A DNA stretch of 64,000 nt from Papaver somniferum (GCF_003573695.1 NC_039359.1:121713849-121777848), one strand, 5' to 3'. Shown: positions 26,701-37,895, counted from the stretch's first letter. Notes: generated from the sequence alone by a model not told the origin. Program-made: numbers and translations.

Positions 26701-27060
26701 TGTTCTTGTGAAATGAAGAATTCGACCACAATCGGAAGTTTAAAACAATAACTAACCTACCGAATCTGGGTAATAACAGAAAACCCTAAAAAAAGAATCA
26801 TTGACTCGTCGAATTGAAGCAATATAAACCAAATTAATGATAGAATCTTACCTAATAAACGCCATTTCAAGTTTCCTGAGAGTTTGGCTATCAGTATCGC
26901 CTACATCGGGGACATCATCATATTCGTTTTCTTCGTATTCTTCGCGTTCTTCGCGTTCTTCAGTTACAATCTCTTTATTACGGGAATGCAATCCAATATT
27001 TGGATCCACACCGCGCACTACGTCTTTGGTTCGAGATTTCTTACGTTCCTTATCTTTCAT
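23738..27060 (-). pseudogene. Plant mobile domain (PMD, MAIN-like) protein gene with several nonsense codons
   Basis: Five exons are visible on -: 27060-26852, 26135-25632, 25536-24829, 24720-24100 and 24013-23738, with GT-AG borders. Exon 1 encodes a charged K/R then E-rich leader. Exon 2 has about three copies of a 14-residue repeat (V-Q-P-S-x-P-Q-S-Q-P-V-Q-E-G). Exons 3 and 4 hold the PMD core: F-H-M-P-F-G-E-M-x-I-T-x-D-D-V, Y-S-W-G near the middle, W-I-Y-D-H-F-P and Y-V-Q-G-I-P. Exon 5 is a basic tail. The frame is broken by TAA after Q-Q-A-S-Q and TAG in exon 2, TAG after E-F-T-K in exon 3, TGA in exon 4 where Trp is expected (H-P-T-stop-Y-V), and apparent frameshifts near exon 4's start and end. 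PMD proteins MAIN and MAIL1 act in silencing and growth in Arabidopsis; others ride in transposons, as here. Confidence 0.8.
26170..26770. repeat. AATCGG repeat array inside intron 1 of the PMD gene
   Basis: The intron between exons 1 and 2 (26136-26851) is filled with ATAATCGGAAG, CTCCGATTATG, CTTCCGATTATG, CCGAATATG and CAATCGGTAGG copies spaced roughly 30-60 bp apart in both orientations. The coding exons on either side lack them. The presence of the arrays inside an intron shows the repeats spread through all non-coding parts of the element. Confidence 0.8.
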
Positions 27061-27229
27061 CTTTATAGAGAATAATCGACAATGATTCGATTCGACGATT
27101 AATGATAACGATGTATTGAAGCGGAGTTCAACGAGGGGGAAGTTTTCCTCTCTGCAATCGGATGTGAAGAGGAGAAGAGGAATTGAAGTTGAAAAGAAAT
27201 GAAATGAATTTAGGTTGACATTAGTTTTG

Positions 27230-27725
27230 TAGGTCAAACGGTTATTAATCGGTAGCTAATAACATCTCATTAGCTACCGATTATAAGTAGCCCCAAATTA
27301 CAGTTATTCAAAGTTCTAAAAAAACTGAATTTCTCGAAAATAATAATCGTGAGTTCAGACATTTTTTTAACGTCCGATTACATGGCAAAATTCTAAAGAT
27401 TTCTTATTTCTATAACAATCGGTAGGTAAGTAAGTTAATATGACGTCCGATTATAAAGTTGCCCCAAATTTCTTCTACGCCGAAATCACCGATTTTTGGA
27501 ATTTAGGAACTACTATAATCGGATGTTAAATAACCTCTGATTATTCAGATGCCCCAAATTTTGTTTTTGTCGAAATTTCAATTTTTTGGAATTTGGGAAC
27601 TAGAATAATCGGTAGGTTATGAAGTTATTTATGACCTTCACCTATCTACCGATTGCTAGCGACGACATCATTGAGAATACTAATAATCGGTAGGTTATAC
27701 CACTACCGTAGCTGCCGATTGTATG
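27230..27725. repeat. Right subterminal array of AATCGG hairpin units
   Basis: Five or six units mirror the left array: ATTAATCGGTAGC then GCTACCGATTATAAGTAGCCCC (27245-27292), CAATCGGTAGG then GTCCGATTATAAAGTTGCCCC (27416-27468), ATAATCGGATG then CTCTGATTATTCAGATGCCCC (about 27514-27560), and two TAATCGGTAGGTTAT units with inverted partners up to 27725. The trailing GCCCCAAAT is shared with the left array. They lie upstream of the PMD start codon. Confidence 0.85.
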
Positions 27726-27843
27726 AGGATACAATGGTAATCTCCGCAAATTTGGACATCCCATAACGTTGTCTATGGGTTGGGAATAAAAAAGTCGCCC
27801 CTAATTCTTTTGGGGTCGCCCCTAAAAATGCCAGGTTAAATTA

Positions 27844-28272
27844 GGCTTAATTTTCTTTCCCTCTTCACAAACGGAAACTTTGAAGCCAGTGTCATATATA
27901 GGGTTTATCAGAGTGTTTATGCCTGATGGATTTTGCTCAGGACGTTCTGTTGGATGATCATGTCGTAAAACGCATTATGGGGAACAAGTGCCGGTTTAAA
28001 AGTTATTCTTAAAAAACCTCATGTTGGAAAATTTGTGGAGAAGAATATATACATATCCTAGTTCCATTCATAAGGCTGGTGTCTGAGCAAGGCTGTTAAT
28101 CGAGAAGTAGAATCCTATTATTAGGGCTTGAAAAGGCTTGGTTTCTGGGGGTTGCATATGGTCATGAAATAGTAATATTGATCACCCTTTATCCCAATAA
28201 TCTACATAATGACTAATTTGTCTCCATTTGATTTGAGATAATAAACTTGATTAACATCACTAATCATGATTA
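27844..28272. other. Flank right of the 6.7-kb element, no gene recognised
   Basis: About 430 bp between the element's right duplication and the next open frame. I see no domain, repeat or promoter signature. Before insertion it would have been directly upstream of BRIZ. Confidence 0.4.
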
Positions 28273-28608
28273 GTGATTCAATTAAGACTAATTCATTTCT
28301 TTAAGTTAAGTAATGAAGATGAAAATCAAAACAACAAGAAAAATCAGAAGGAAGAGGAGAAGAAGAGAAAAAAAATTGGGGAAATTTTGGAAATGAGTGA
28401 TTCAACCAATACTTTTGATTTAGGTGAATCCTCATCTTCAAAATATGATAACATGTTAATACCCATCAACAACGATCAGTTCTTTGCTGATTTTTTAGAA
28501 AATCATGAAATTTTTTCTCAAACTCAACAAAACCATTATGAACCTTACTATGATTTTAAAGGACTAACCGAAGAAGAAATCGAAGAAACAAATGCTCAAG
28601 ATTACCAG
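28273..28608 (+). CDS. Possible first exon of an unknown gene, cut off by a retroelement
   Basis: The frame is open from 28273, with a second Met at 28393 that starts a more gene-like stretch (M-S-D-S-T-N-T-F-D-L-G-E-S-S-S-S). The rest is acidic and N/Q-rich, with D-F-K-G-L-T-E-E-E-I-E-E-T near the end. A plausible splice donor, CCAG then GTATAC, lies at 28608/28609. No matching downstream exon is seen: 130 bp later the minus-strand gag remnant of an LTR element starts. I recognise no family. It may be a truncated host gene or a chance open frame. Confidence 0.3.
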
Positions 28609-28736
28609 GTATACCTCTAATCTAACTCCAATTTCAGTTTCCAAGCTCAGAGTTGCATGAAGTTTCGATTTTTTTCCTTCCGAAAACCCTACGTTTCCAA
28701 CCGCCAGACCTAATCACGGCTGGGAATCCATGAACT

Positions 28737-29284
28737 ATATATTTTTTCAGAAATAGTCTTTCCAAGAGACAAAGAAACATTAACTATCTGAGACTCTTCA
28801 AAAGTATCATTATCATCCATACGAAGGTTTTCTCAATCAGAAGTGAGGGTTTGAAGTCTTGCTTCCTTTTTTGATGTATTACATTCGAATACGATCAGAA
28901 GATTATCCCAAGATTCCTTTGAAGTTTGGCATGTGGATACATGATGTTGCAGATCTCGACTTACAACATGTATGATAGCATTCTAACCATCTGAATTCAG
29001 CTTTGTAAAAACCTTTTCTTCACTTGTATGATCAGATCAACTAAGTGTTTAAACTCAGTTTTCGATCCTTCTATTTTCGGAAGATTATATCCATCAACGA
29101 CTAATAACCAAGTATTAAAATCTCCTGATTGAATAAAATATTTCATAGTAGATTTCCACCGCAAATAGTTAGTTCAGTCAAATCTTGGCAGTACGTAAAC
29201 ATAAATCGATTCACGTGAATTTGAATTCATTTCTTATAGGTTGGATCGCACCAAACACGGATTGTTAGATCGTGTTTGCCTGCT
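28737..29284 (-). pseudogene. Copia-type gag (UBN2-like) remnant
   Basis: Minus-strand translation shows W-K-S-T-M-K-Y-F-I near the start, W-L-L-V-V-D-G, and after a frame change S-K-E-S-W-D-N-L, E-A-R-L-Q-T-L and then S-L-G-K-T-I. These are landmarks of the Copia gag-polypeptide family in the correct order. The gag begins just after the PBS at about 29277-29293 and the adjacent LTR, but it is frameshifted and stops abruptly near 28737. The rest of gag and all of pol and the second LTR are missing. Confidence 0.75.
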
Positions 29285-29293
29285 TTGATACCA
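29277..29293 (-). other. Primer-binding site (initiator Met tRNA type)
   Basis: On the minus strand TTGGTATCAAAGCAGG directly follows the LTR end with a 2-bp spacer. It is a one-base variant of the TGGTATCAGAGC sequence complementary to the 3' end of initiator methionine tRNA, used by most Copia elements. Confidence 0.8.
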
Positions 29294-31064
29294 ATTGAAA
29301 AGACTAGGGTATCCAAATACACCAAAATCTTTTAAATATCAACATATAAGTCATATACCAAGTGTGATCGTCTATAGAAAAAGTTGATACAATACAAAAA
29401 CTATGGTATTCACTTTGTGATCGTCTACATATGAAATTGAGACAATGCAAAAACAAAGTGTTCACTTGATAATAAGTACGGTGTTGAACTGAAACACTAT
29501 AAGATCGGTATCAAGTGAATAAGAATTAACGTACAAGTGTAATAAACAAATTATAATTACGGAATAATAAAGTAAATGGCACAGTAAGATTTTGTTAACA
29601 AGGAAACTGCAAAGAAGAAAAACCCCGAGACCTAGTCCAGTTTTGAATACTCTCAGAATTAAGCCGATCTAATGCCAACTTTGTATAGTTGAGACCAAGT
29701 AGACTACTCCTAGCTACTTAATTCCCTCAGTATCCCTGCGCCTTTGACTTCTAGAGTCACATACGTGAATCTCAAGATAAAAGTTATTTCAATTTGCTTT
29801 ACCCAGTAGAGTCTTAATGTACTCAACTCCTTTGGATCGTATTCCAAACAGTAAATGAATAAACTGTTTGGTAACCACTTCAATTATCTTTTACATAAAA
29901 ATACTTGTTGAGTAGTCGAAAAAGGCTCTTCTGTTGAATCTAATAAACTCTTTTGTCAGGTAAAACCAATCCAAATCAGTAACTTAGATTCAGATTCACA
30001 ACTATCATATTCGAACACTGAAGAATGCCACCAAATCATAGTTGCCAATCAGTACGACTTTTTGATCAAATTTATCAAAGATAAATCTAATCTAAGTCGG
30101 ATCCTAGCCGATCAAGGTGTTTGCACAATTTCACAAGATACGAAAACTAATAAGAAATTCTTCATCTTCAAATTTTCAATTGCCTTCTTAATAACCTACA
30201 CAACACAAACTTGAATTCTCTTGTGATCAATCACGCGCATAACGAAATCTGTGAACGATGGATTATCAAAAGATTCTTTAGATCCGCAAATGGTCTTAAA
30301 GATCCCGTAAATACTTTGATCTAGTTTGAGTGACCCTTATGTCGGAAGAGAAGTCTCTCAAGAATAATCAAACTAGGTGCAATCAAAGTTTCAACAACCG
30401 TTAGTCAATCAAATCAATAATCGAAAACTAAAATAAAAATGCAATTATCTATTTTCCCACCAACGGTACTCGTAAAGCTTCTTGATCCCACATAAGTCTT
30501 TAAACGAGCGGTCGTCATATATTTCGCCTAATTAGGATACTTTCCTCTCCGGATAGACGGCTCCACCAGAAACAACATGAATGAAGTTTGTCTGTCTCTT
30601 AAGATAGTTTACAAGAAATGCAAATTCAAGTATTTATAAACCAAGGTTGTTTAGACAACAAGGAAATTCCAAAACCGAAAATATTCTCAAGATATGCAAT
30701 AAAGTACCTAATTTTGATTTTCCTATTTCCAATAAATGTCAACCAAATATTCAGAAATCTCTCATAGAAAATTGTTATTATTAGCATAGCACATTTACTA
30801 ATGATCTTTTTCTAGAGAATATGCTTTAATTGTTGGAAATCAAATCATATAAAATCGAAAATCATAATTAAATGTTTTTCAATATTTCTGTTTGGGATTA
30901 CCTTGACAATCAAGGAATATCTTTAAACAATAAATGATAAGAGTTATGTACATGTTCAAATGATGTCGACATCTAAAAGTTTCTCTTAACAAACCCCAAT
31001 TCCAAAGTCACACAAGTCATAAAGAAATATGTGAATATTGGAAACTCAGTTTTGCTCTTGGGGT

Positions 31065-31380
31065 CGGTTCTACCATGATTCACAATGTAATTTATGACCG
31101 ATTATACCATGCTCCCCAAGATAGGTTATGACCGGTTATACCATGTTTCCCAATGTAGCTTGTGATCGGTTACACCTTACTTCCCAAATTAGCTTGTGAC
31201 CAGTTACACCTTGCTTCCTAAAGTAGCTTTTTACCAATTACAACTAACTTCTCAATGTAGCTTATGACCGGTTACACCTTTCTTCGTTTGTGACCGATTA
31301 CAACTGCTACACATTATAGGCTATGACCGGTTATACCTCAAATATCAACATAAGTTATGATAGGTTCTACCTTGTCATTA
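31065..31380. repeat. LTR-embedded ~47-bp array (GACCGGTTATACC)
   Basis: About seven units with the core GACCGGTTATACC, followed by a variable CTTCCCAA-type spacer and TAGCTTATGACCGG, follow one another head to tail. Units are diverged (GATCGGTTACACC, GACCAGTTACACC). The related LTR at 33490-44604 has the same array (35210-35370 continuing at 43961-44060). Confidence 0.8.
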
Positions 31381-31421
31381 TGTATTGGTCATCCAAACAT
31401 ATATTCAATGAAGAACCGAAC

Positions 31422-32895
31422 TGTGACGCACCGGTAATTACGCCTAGCGCTGCGCAGGCCATAACTTTCCCGATGTGCCACTCTGATGCTACTAATCGGG
31501 CCTTGATACTAGGAAAATGCATGTCCATTTTCCCCTACAAGCATGCCCGTGGAGCATGATGCATCTAACTTAGCTTCCACATCATACCAACTTACCATTG
31601 TTCTGCAAAGGGTATTATCCTTGAAGGCTATGGCCGATGCACCTTATGTGCATCAGTGGCTTCCTAGTCTTGTACAGGCATAAGGCATGCCTTGAACTTA
31701 CGCATAGGCCATTTAAATCCTAATACCCCCTCTTCACCTGCTTAGGCATTGCTGAAAGCATGCACTTGTCTTGCTCGTGCCAAGGGTCCATCAATCAGGC
31801 TCATGTCGTACACTTCTTAGGCTTATGCAAGATCCTATAACTTGCATATTGATGTAGCTTACTTTCTTTGTGATGCCCAACTCGCAATTTTCATATCCAG
31901 TGAATGGCATGCAACTAGCCTCATCAAGTGTGGCTACAATCATCTCTAGTATCGCAATACCGAGCCAGATGGTATGAGAGGCCAATGTGCCGCAATCATC
32001 TCTTAATTAGGTGATATGAGTGACAAAGTGTTGGACCGACAACATATACCGTAGTTCATCCTCGAAGGGACAAACAACTTAATCGAACTCATTTGCAAGG
32101 ACGTCGCCAAGCAATAATGGTAATGGCCTAATCTGTATAGGACGTTCTGTCAAAATACATCCAAGTGATGCATATTTAGTCCGAGACATGGCATAGTGAT
32201 GCTTAAGCATCATATGCCCCATTGGAAAGGCTACGCAACTATAAATGAGGCTTAAGCATCATTTATACTCTTTCGGCTAGGCTATGAAGCTTATTTGGTG
32301 CATGGTCCGCATATGCACCTTCAACCAACTACCCTTACCTATATATATTTTAAAGAAATTTTTACAACTTAGATTAGGGGAGGAAAAATAATTCATCAAG
32401 TCCCAAGGCCGAATCTTGCAGAGGCCTTTCCCAAATGAAGCTTCATTGTGCTCAGCCAGCTTGCAAAACACGGCCATAATGGCTGCACATTCAGTTATGA
32501 CTCACATGTCAGTTCTAATGTCTGGCCATGATGGCTGAACATTTCCTAAGCCAGCCTGCTCTGGATTGATGCAACACAGTAAGAGGATATTGGCCTTAGT
32601 CCAATGACATGGTAATGTGCTATGATTAGCACTAGCTTTGCTCAATGCAATCTACCCAACTTTCCTAATGCATCCTTTGATGCGAGATTTTCATTTGCCA
32701 ATATAGCTTACAACTTACACCCTCTTGGTGCCATATTGTCCTTGACCAATATACCCAACATAATGCGTCATTTTGACAACGTATCGACCTAGGCTAATGT
32801 TCCTCTTAACACGCGATAGAACTTGAGATGAATCTCCATCCCATGCCATGGCGCATCTTTGAGCATGCGCCATGCTAAAAACACAAGGTGTTACA
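31422..32895. mobile_element. Solo LTR, 1474 bp, TSD CGAAC/CAAAC
   Basis: Comparison of the two related 2.7-kb LTRs shows an extra block in the first. It begins TGTGACGCACCGG and ends AGGTGTTACA (TG...CA). It is flanked by CGAAC (31417-31421) and CAAAC (32896-32900), a 5-bp target-site duplication with one mismatch. No coding sequence is inside. Removing it rejoins ACCGAAC and CAACACAC, as in the sister LTR. It is a different family from the other LTRs in the window. Confidence 0.85.
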
Positions 32896-33147
32896 CAAAC
32901 CAACACACTTATTGATTTCCTTTCGATTACGAAACAAATTTGTATATGTATTTCCTTTAAACAAATGTTATAAAACATAGTTTCCTAGGATGAAATCAAC
33001 ACCTATATCTTATACATAATCAAGTAACTAAATACACAGATTATGTCGATGTCGTATTTACGAAGTTTAAAAGATAAGCGTTATACTTCGTAATACATTT
33101 CCTTGACACTTTGATCATAATGTTGCGACCAAGTCTAATTACTAGAG

Positions 33148-33150
<3 letters not shown>

Positions 33151-33178
<28 letters not shown>
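33151..33178. repeat. (TA)14 microsatellite
   Basis: Fourteen TA repeats inside the LTR. The sister LTR has only TTATAAATATA at the same place (about 44349), so the run expanded after the two copies separated. Confidence 0.9.
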
Positions 33179-33181
<3 letters not shown>

Positions 33182-35370
33182 CTTCGCATGTTATGTTTTC
33201 AATATAATACGACTTGAAAGATACGTTAGGAATGGAAACAAGTCAAGTCAGTATTACTAACCTCAAGTGGAAGGATGATATCTTCGTTGTAGTCGTTACT
33301 TCTTCACATTCTTCGGGTCTTCAGAGTAATACTTGTGTATCTCAATATTCTTAGACTTTCTAGTCTAACCTAAACGAAGTTGACTCTAGTAAATAATCAA
33401 GCGACTTTAGATGAGTTTTGATACTAAAATATGACATCCAAACTTGACATACCAATGTTTGATGGGTTCAACCGAGCTATGCTCTAACAACACCACAATC
33501 TTTTAATTTCAACCTATAAGTATGATACCAAGTGTGATCGTCTATAGACAAAGTCGAGACAATACGACAACTTGATATTCACTTGATAATAGTTATGGTC
33601 TGAAACCGATTTACTATATGATTAATATCAATTGATTGAGATTAACGTACGGGTGTAATTTACTTTATTATAGTAAGACAATTATAATGCAGAATAAAGT
33701 AAATTACACACACAAGATTTTGTTTACGAGGAACCCGAAAACGCAGAAAAACCTCGGGACCTACTCCAGTTTTGAATACTCTCAGAATTAAGCCGCTATA
33801 CAAAGAACATAACCTAACTTTGTATAGTTGAGACCAAGTAAACTACCCCTAGTTACTTAGTTTCCTCAGTATCCCTGCATCTTCGACCTTATGGTCACGC
33901 ACGTGAATCTCAAGAGAGAAATCACTATCTCAAGTTTTTTTACCCAGTAAAGTCTTTATCTACCCAACTCATTTTGATCGTATTCCAAACAGTAGAGGAA
34001 TAAATCTGTTTCGCAACCACTTTAATTATCTTTAGAATAAAAGATTTTTTGAATTGTTGACGAAGGCTCTTCCGTTTAATCTAATCAACTCCTTTGTTGG
34101 GAAAGATCAATCTGAATCAGTAACTTAGATTCAAATTCACAACTATCAGATTCAGATACTGAAGAGTACCACCAAATGATAGTTGTCGATCTATACAACT
34201 TTCTGATCAAATATATCAAGAGATAAACCAGATCTAAGTCGTATCCCAACCGATCAAGATATGTGCACAAAATTCACAAGATATGAAAACTAATTAGAAA
34301 ATTTTTCTTTGTCTTCAAATCTCCGATTAATCTTTAAAGTACCTGCACACAAAAACTTGAATCCTCTTGTAATCAATCACGTACATAGCGGAGTCTGTTA
34401 ACAATGGATTATCACAAGAAGTCTTTAGATTTAACAATAGTTATAAAGATCTCGTCGATACTTTGATCTAGTTTGAGTGACCCTTATTTCAGAATAGAAG
34501 GCTCTCAAGAATAATCAAACTAGGTGCAATCAAAGTTTCAACAACTGTTAGTCAATCAAATCAATAATCAAAAACTAAAATAACAATGCAATTATCTAGT
34601 TTCCCACCAACGGTACTCGTAGAGATTCTTGATCCCACATAAATCTTTAAACAAGCGGTCGTAAGAGATTTCGCCTAATTAGAGTACTTTCCTCTCCAGA
34701 TAGACGGCTTCACCAGAAACAACACGAATGAAGTTTGCATGGATCTTAGGATAGTTTGCAAGAAATACAAACTCAAGTATTTATAGACCAAGGTTGTTTG
34801 GACAATAAGGAAATTCCAAAACCGAAAGATTCTTAAGATATGCAATAAAGTACTAATTTTGGTTTTCCTATTTCCAATTAATGTCAAACAATATTTTTGA
34901 AGCCTCTCATAAAAAATTTCTATTATTAATTTAGCACATTAACTAATAATAATTTTCTAGAGTATATGCTTTAATGCTGGTAATTAAAACATATAAAATC
35001 GAAAATCATAACTAAATGCTTTTCAATTATTTTGGTTTGGGATCACCTTGAGCACCAAGGAATATATTTGAACAATAAATGATAAGAGTTAATGTACATG
35101 TTGAAATAATGTCGACATCCAGAATTTTCCTATCTTAGCAAACCCTAATTCCTAATTCACACACAACATGAAGAAATTAATATATGGATTTGGAAACTCG
35201 GTTTTTCACTTGGGACCGGTTCTACCATGACTCTCAAACTAAGTTAGGACTGTTTATACCATGAATCCCAATATAGATTATGACCGGTTATACCCTGCTT
35301 CCCAAAATAAGTTAGGATCGGTTGTACCATGTCACTAGATATAGGTTATGACCGGTTATACCTTGCTTCC

Positions 35371-37828
35371 TGTTAGAGCACTACTCGGTCGAACTCGCAA
35401 GCGTTGCTATCTCAAGCTTGTTTGTCAAGTTTAGTTGCCAAAACTATAAGTCTTGATTTCTAGTCTACTTATAGCTAAGTCTCGGAATAGGATAGAAAAT
35501 GTAGTTGAGCTCTAGACTCCACGGCGTTCATCATACAAAGATGAAGAACTACTCAAGGAACTGGTGGAACTCCATCGACTAAAAGGTATGTGCAAACTTG
35601 AACTTATCTATCATTCAAAAGTCTATCTACTCTATCTCCTATCTTGAGACAAAATTTGTATTGCTATATATAGACTTCAATTATACACATTTACTATTTC
35701 GAGTCGAGTTTATCTCGCTTATCTATTTCTCTAAAAATGTGTTGGTAAGCTTTCGCTTTGGCCAAGTTCATCTTTACAAGTGACGAATGTCATGGTGATT
35801 GTTTCAATCTTTTGAAAATAGCTTTGATGAAAAATAGTGTGTGAATAACCGCTATATAACATCCTCTAAGAATGTTTCAATGATTGAAATGAGAGTTTAG
35901 AATATATAACCATCTTTGGATATAAGCATATAGTGTGTTCGCACATTAGTGTATAAGTCCAAAACCGGGAACCAAATGTATGCATACTTGTGTGTGTACT
36001 AAATGGTTGATGAAGACTGGGTAAGTATGCGTACCCGTACACATACTGGCAGAAGTTCACGACCGTGAATTTCTGCTGAGTTTGGAAACCAAAAACAACT
36101 CAATCAGTTACCTAAGTATGACGAAAAGTTCACGTCTGTGTATTTCTGCTGAGTTTGAAAACCAAAACAAACTCAAATCCGGTTACTTAAGTACGCATAC
36201 CTTATGCATACTTAAGTGTGTTACTTTCTAAAATTGGTTTGTTCATGAACTAAAACAATTATATAATAAGGAATTAAATTTTCAAACTGTGTCTATAATG
36301 TTCATGAATCGATTCGAGTGAATCAAAACCGATTATTCTTCGATTGTGTCTTGTATACTTCTATAAGATCTAAGCAATTGAACAACTCTCTAACTATTTC
36401 TTTTGAGTCATTTGAACTAGTTATGGTGAAGATGAATATGGTTAATATGAAAGTGCTCATATGGAAAACCATTTGGTTAACTACTGTTGAACCAACTAGG
36501 TGTACATGTTTAGGTACGGTTACACAAACCTAAATGAACGTGCATTTCATTTGTGTATAACAAGCTAAGATGCGATCTAACGGTTGAAAGATATTAGCTT
36601 GAATCTAATCAGGTTTTCATCAAACGGTGAATATTGGATGCTTTGTTACCAAGGTAGCATTGATTGCAAACCCTGATTTGAAGATTATATAAAGAAGAAC
36701 TCTAGCAACTGGGAAACCTAATCCCCACACCTCACGTGTGATACTAGTTGTATAATCTAGAGTCTATTCTCTTTTAACCTTAGGTTTCTATCTAGACCCT
36801 GTAGGTTAATGACTTGAAGACTTCATTGGGATTGTGAAGCCAGACCCAACTATTTTCTCTGTAGTTGTGTGATCTGATCTTGTTGTTTCTATCGTATTTA
36901 GTACAATTGTAAAATTGGCTAGAGATTAATTTCTCTGATAGGCAAGATAGAAAAGTATTCACAAACATTTTCGTCTCATCGTTTGTGATTCCGCAACGTC
37001 TTGTTTCACTAGTCGATTAAGATTATTGTGAGGTGATTGATAATTCTAGGCTATTCTTCGGGAATATAAGTTCGGGTTATCGATTTGTATGTTCACCTTG
37101 ATTTATCAAAATACGGAACAAAACTTGTAGGTATTTCTGTGGGAGACAGATTTATCTATTCTTGTAGACTTTTCTGTGTAATACAAATTTGTTTATTAAA
37201 GTCTTCGACTTTGGGTCGTAGCAACTCTTAGTTGTGGGTGAGATCAGCTAAGGGAATCAAGTGCGTAGTATCCTACTGGGATCAGAGATGTAAGGAGCGC
37301 AACTGTACCTTGGATCAGTGTGAGATTGATTGGGGTTCAACTACAGTCCATCCCAAAACTAGTTTGTAGTAGTCTAGTGTCTGTAGCGGCTTAATACAGT
37401 GTGTGTTCAATCTGGAATAGGTCCCGGGGTTTTTCTGCGTTTGCGGTTTCCTCGTTAACAAAACTTCTGGTGTCTGTGTTATTTATTTTCCACATTGTAT
37501 TTTGTTATATAATTGAAATATCACAGGTTGTGCATTGAATCGATCAATTGGTAAATCCAACCTTTGGTTGTTGATTGAAATTGATTGATACTTGAACATT
37601 GGTCTTTGGTACCGTTCAAGTTAATTTCTCTTGTATTCAATTAAACTCGCAGATTTCTATTTGCTTGAGTAAGTATTGAATCGAGAAATTGAGATATAAC
37701 TCCTTAATATACTTTATATTAAGATTGACTCTGTCTGTCTAGTTGATTCTCTTAAAAGTATATTGGAGTTAGTTCATACAGATTGTTAAGCGAAATATTG
37801 GGTGAGGTTGTTTGACCCCACTTTTTCA
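35371..37828 (+). repeat. 5' LTR of the nested element
   Basis: Starts TGTTAGAGCACTACTCGG and ends CCCCACTTTTTCA. It carries a small palindrome-rich array (36020-36225: AGTATGCGTACC, CATACT, AAGTTCACG and TTTCTGCTGAG units) and the conserved GTAGCGGCTTAAT to GTTAACAAAA block at 37385-37465. TATATAAAG at about 36686 could be the promoter TATA box; it is conserved in the 3' LTR (about 42813). Confidence 0.9.
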
Positions 37829-37830
37829 AT

Positions 37831-37845
37831 TGGTATTAGAGCAGG
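37831..37845 (+). other. Primer-binding site
   Basis: TGGTATTAGAGCAGG lies 2 bp after the 5' LTR and is a one-base variant of the initiator Met tRNA complement TGGTATCAGAGC. Confidence 0.9.
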
Positions 37846-37895
37846 AAAACACATTTAAAGACCCCATAAGTATGTGTTTGTAGAGATCTGACTAT

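Larger units (their letters stand above)
21130..27835. mobile_element. 6.7-kb TIR DNA element carrying a PMD gene, a SANT-like gene and AATCGG repeats
   Basis: The left end begins CCTGGCATTTTTAGGGGCGA and the right end is its inverted complement; the similarity extends to about 43 bp with a few mismatches. Both ends are flanked by the 8-bp direct repeat TTAAATTA (21122-21129 and 27836-27843), a clear target-site duplication. Inside are two convergent genes: a small one on + (22236-22703) and a PMD gene on - (27060-23738). All remaining space is rich in short AATCGG/CCGATT repeats. The inward-facing gene pair recalls MuDR, and PMD genes are known to travel with transposons, so a Mutator-like origin is my first guess; 8 bp also fits hAT. 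No DDE or hAT transposase domain is visible, so it is non-autonomous or uses an unrecognised enzyme. Confidence 0.85.
29296..33489 (-). mobile_element. 5' LTR of a minus-strand Copia-like element, interrupted by a solo LTR
   Basis: The left end TGAAAAGACTAGGG abuts the PBS, and the right end GAGCTATGCTCTAACA is the complement of the TGTTAGAGCATAGCTC start also seen at 53724. Without the 1474-bp solo LTR and its duplicated bases the LTR is about 2.7 kb, close to the 2795-bp LTR at 53724. It contains the conserved CTTTAAT/GTTAAC block (29592-29672), a TA microsatellite and a ~47-bp tandem array at 31065-31380. It has no second LTR in the window, so the element is truncated. Confidence 0.85.

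Noticed and set aside
31065..31380. Regularly spaced repeats that could be mistaken for a CRISPR array
   Set aside because: The units are head-to-tail minisatellite copies inside an LTR, diverged and without unique spacers, in a plant genome.
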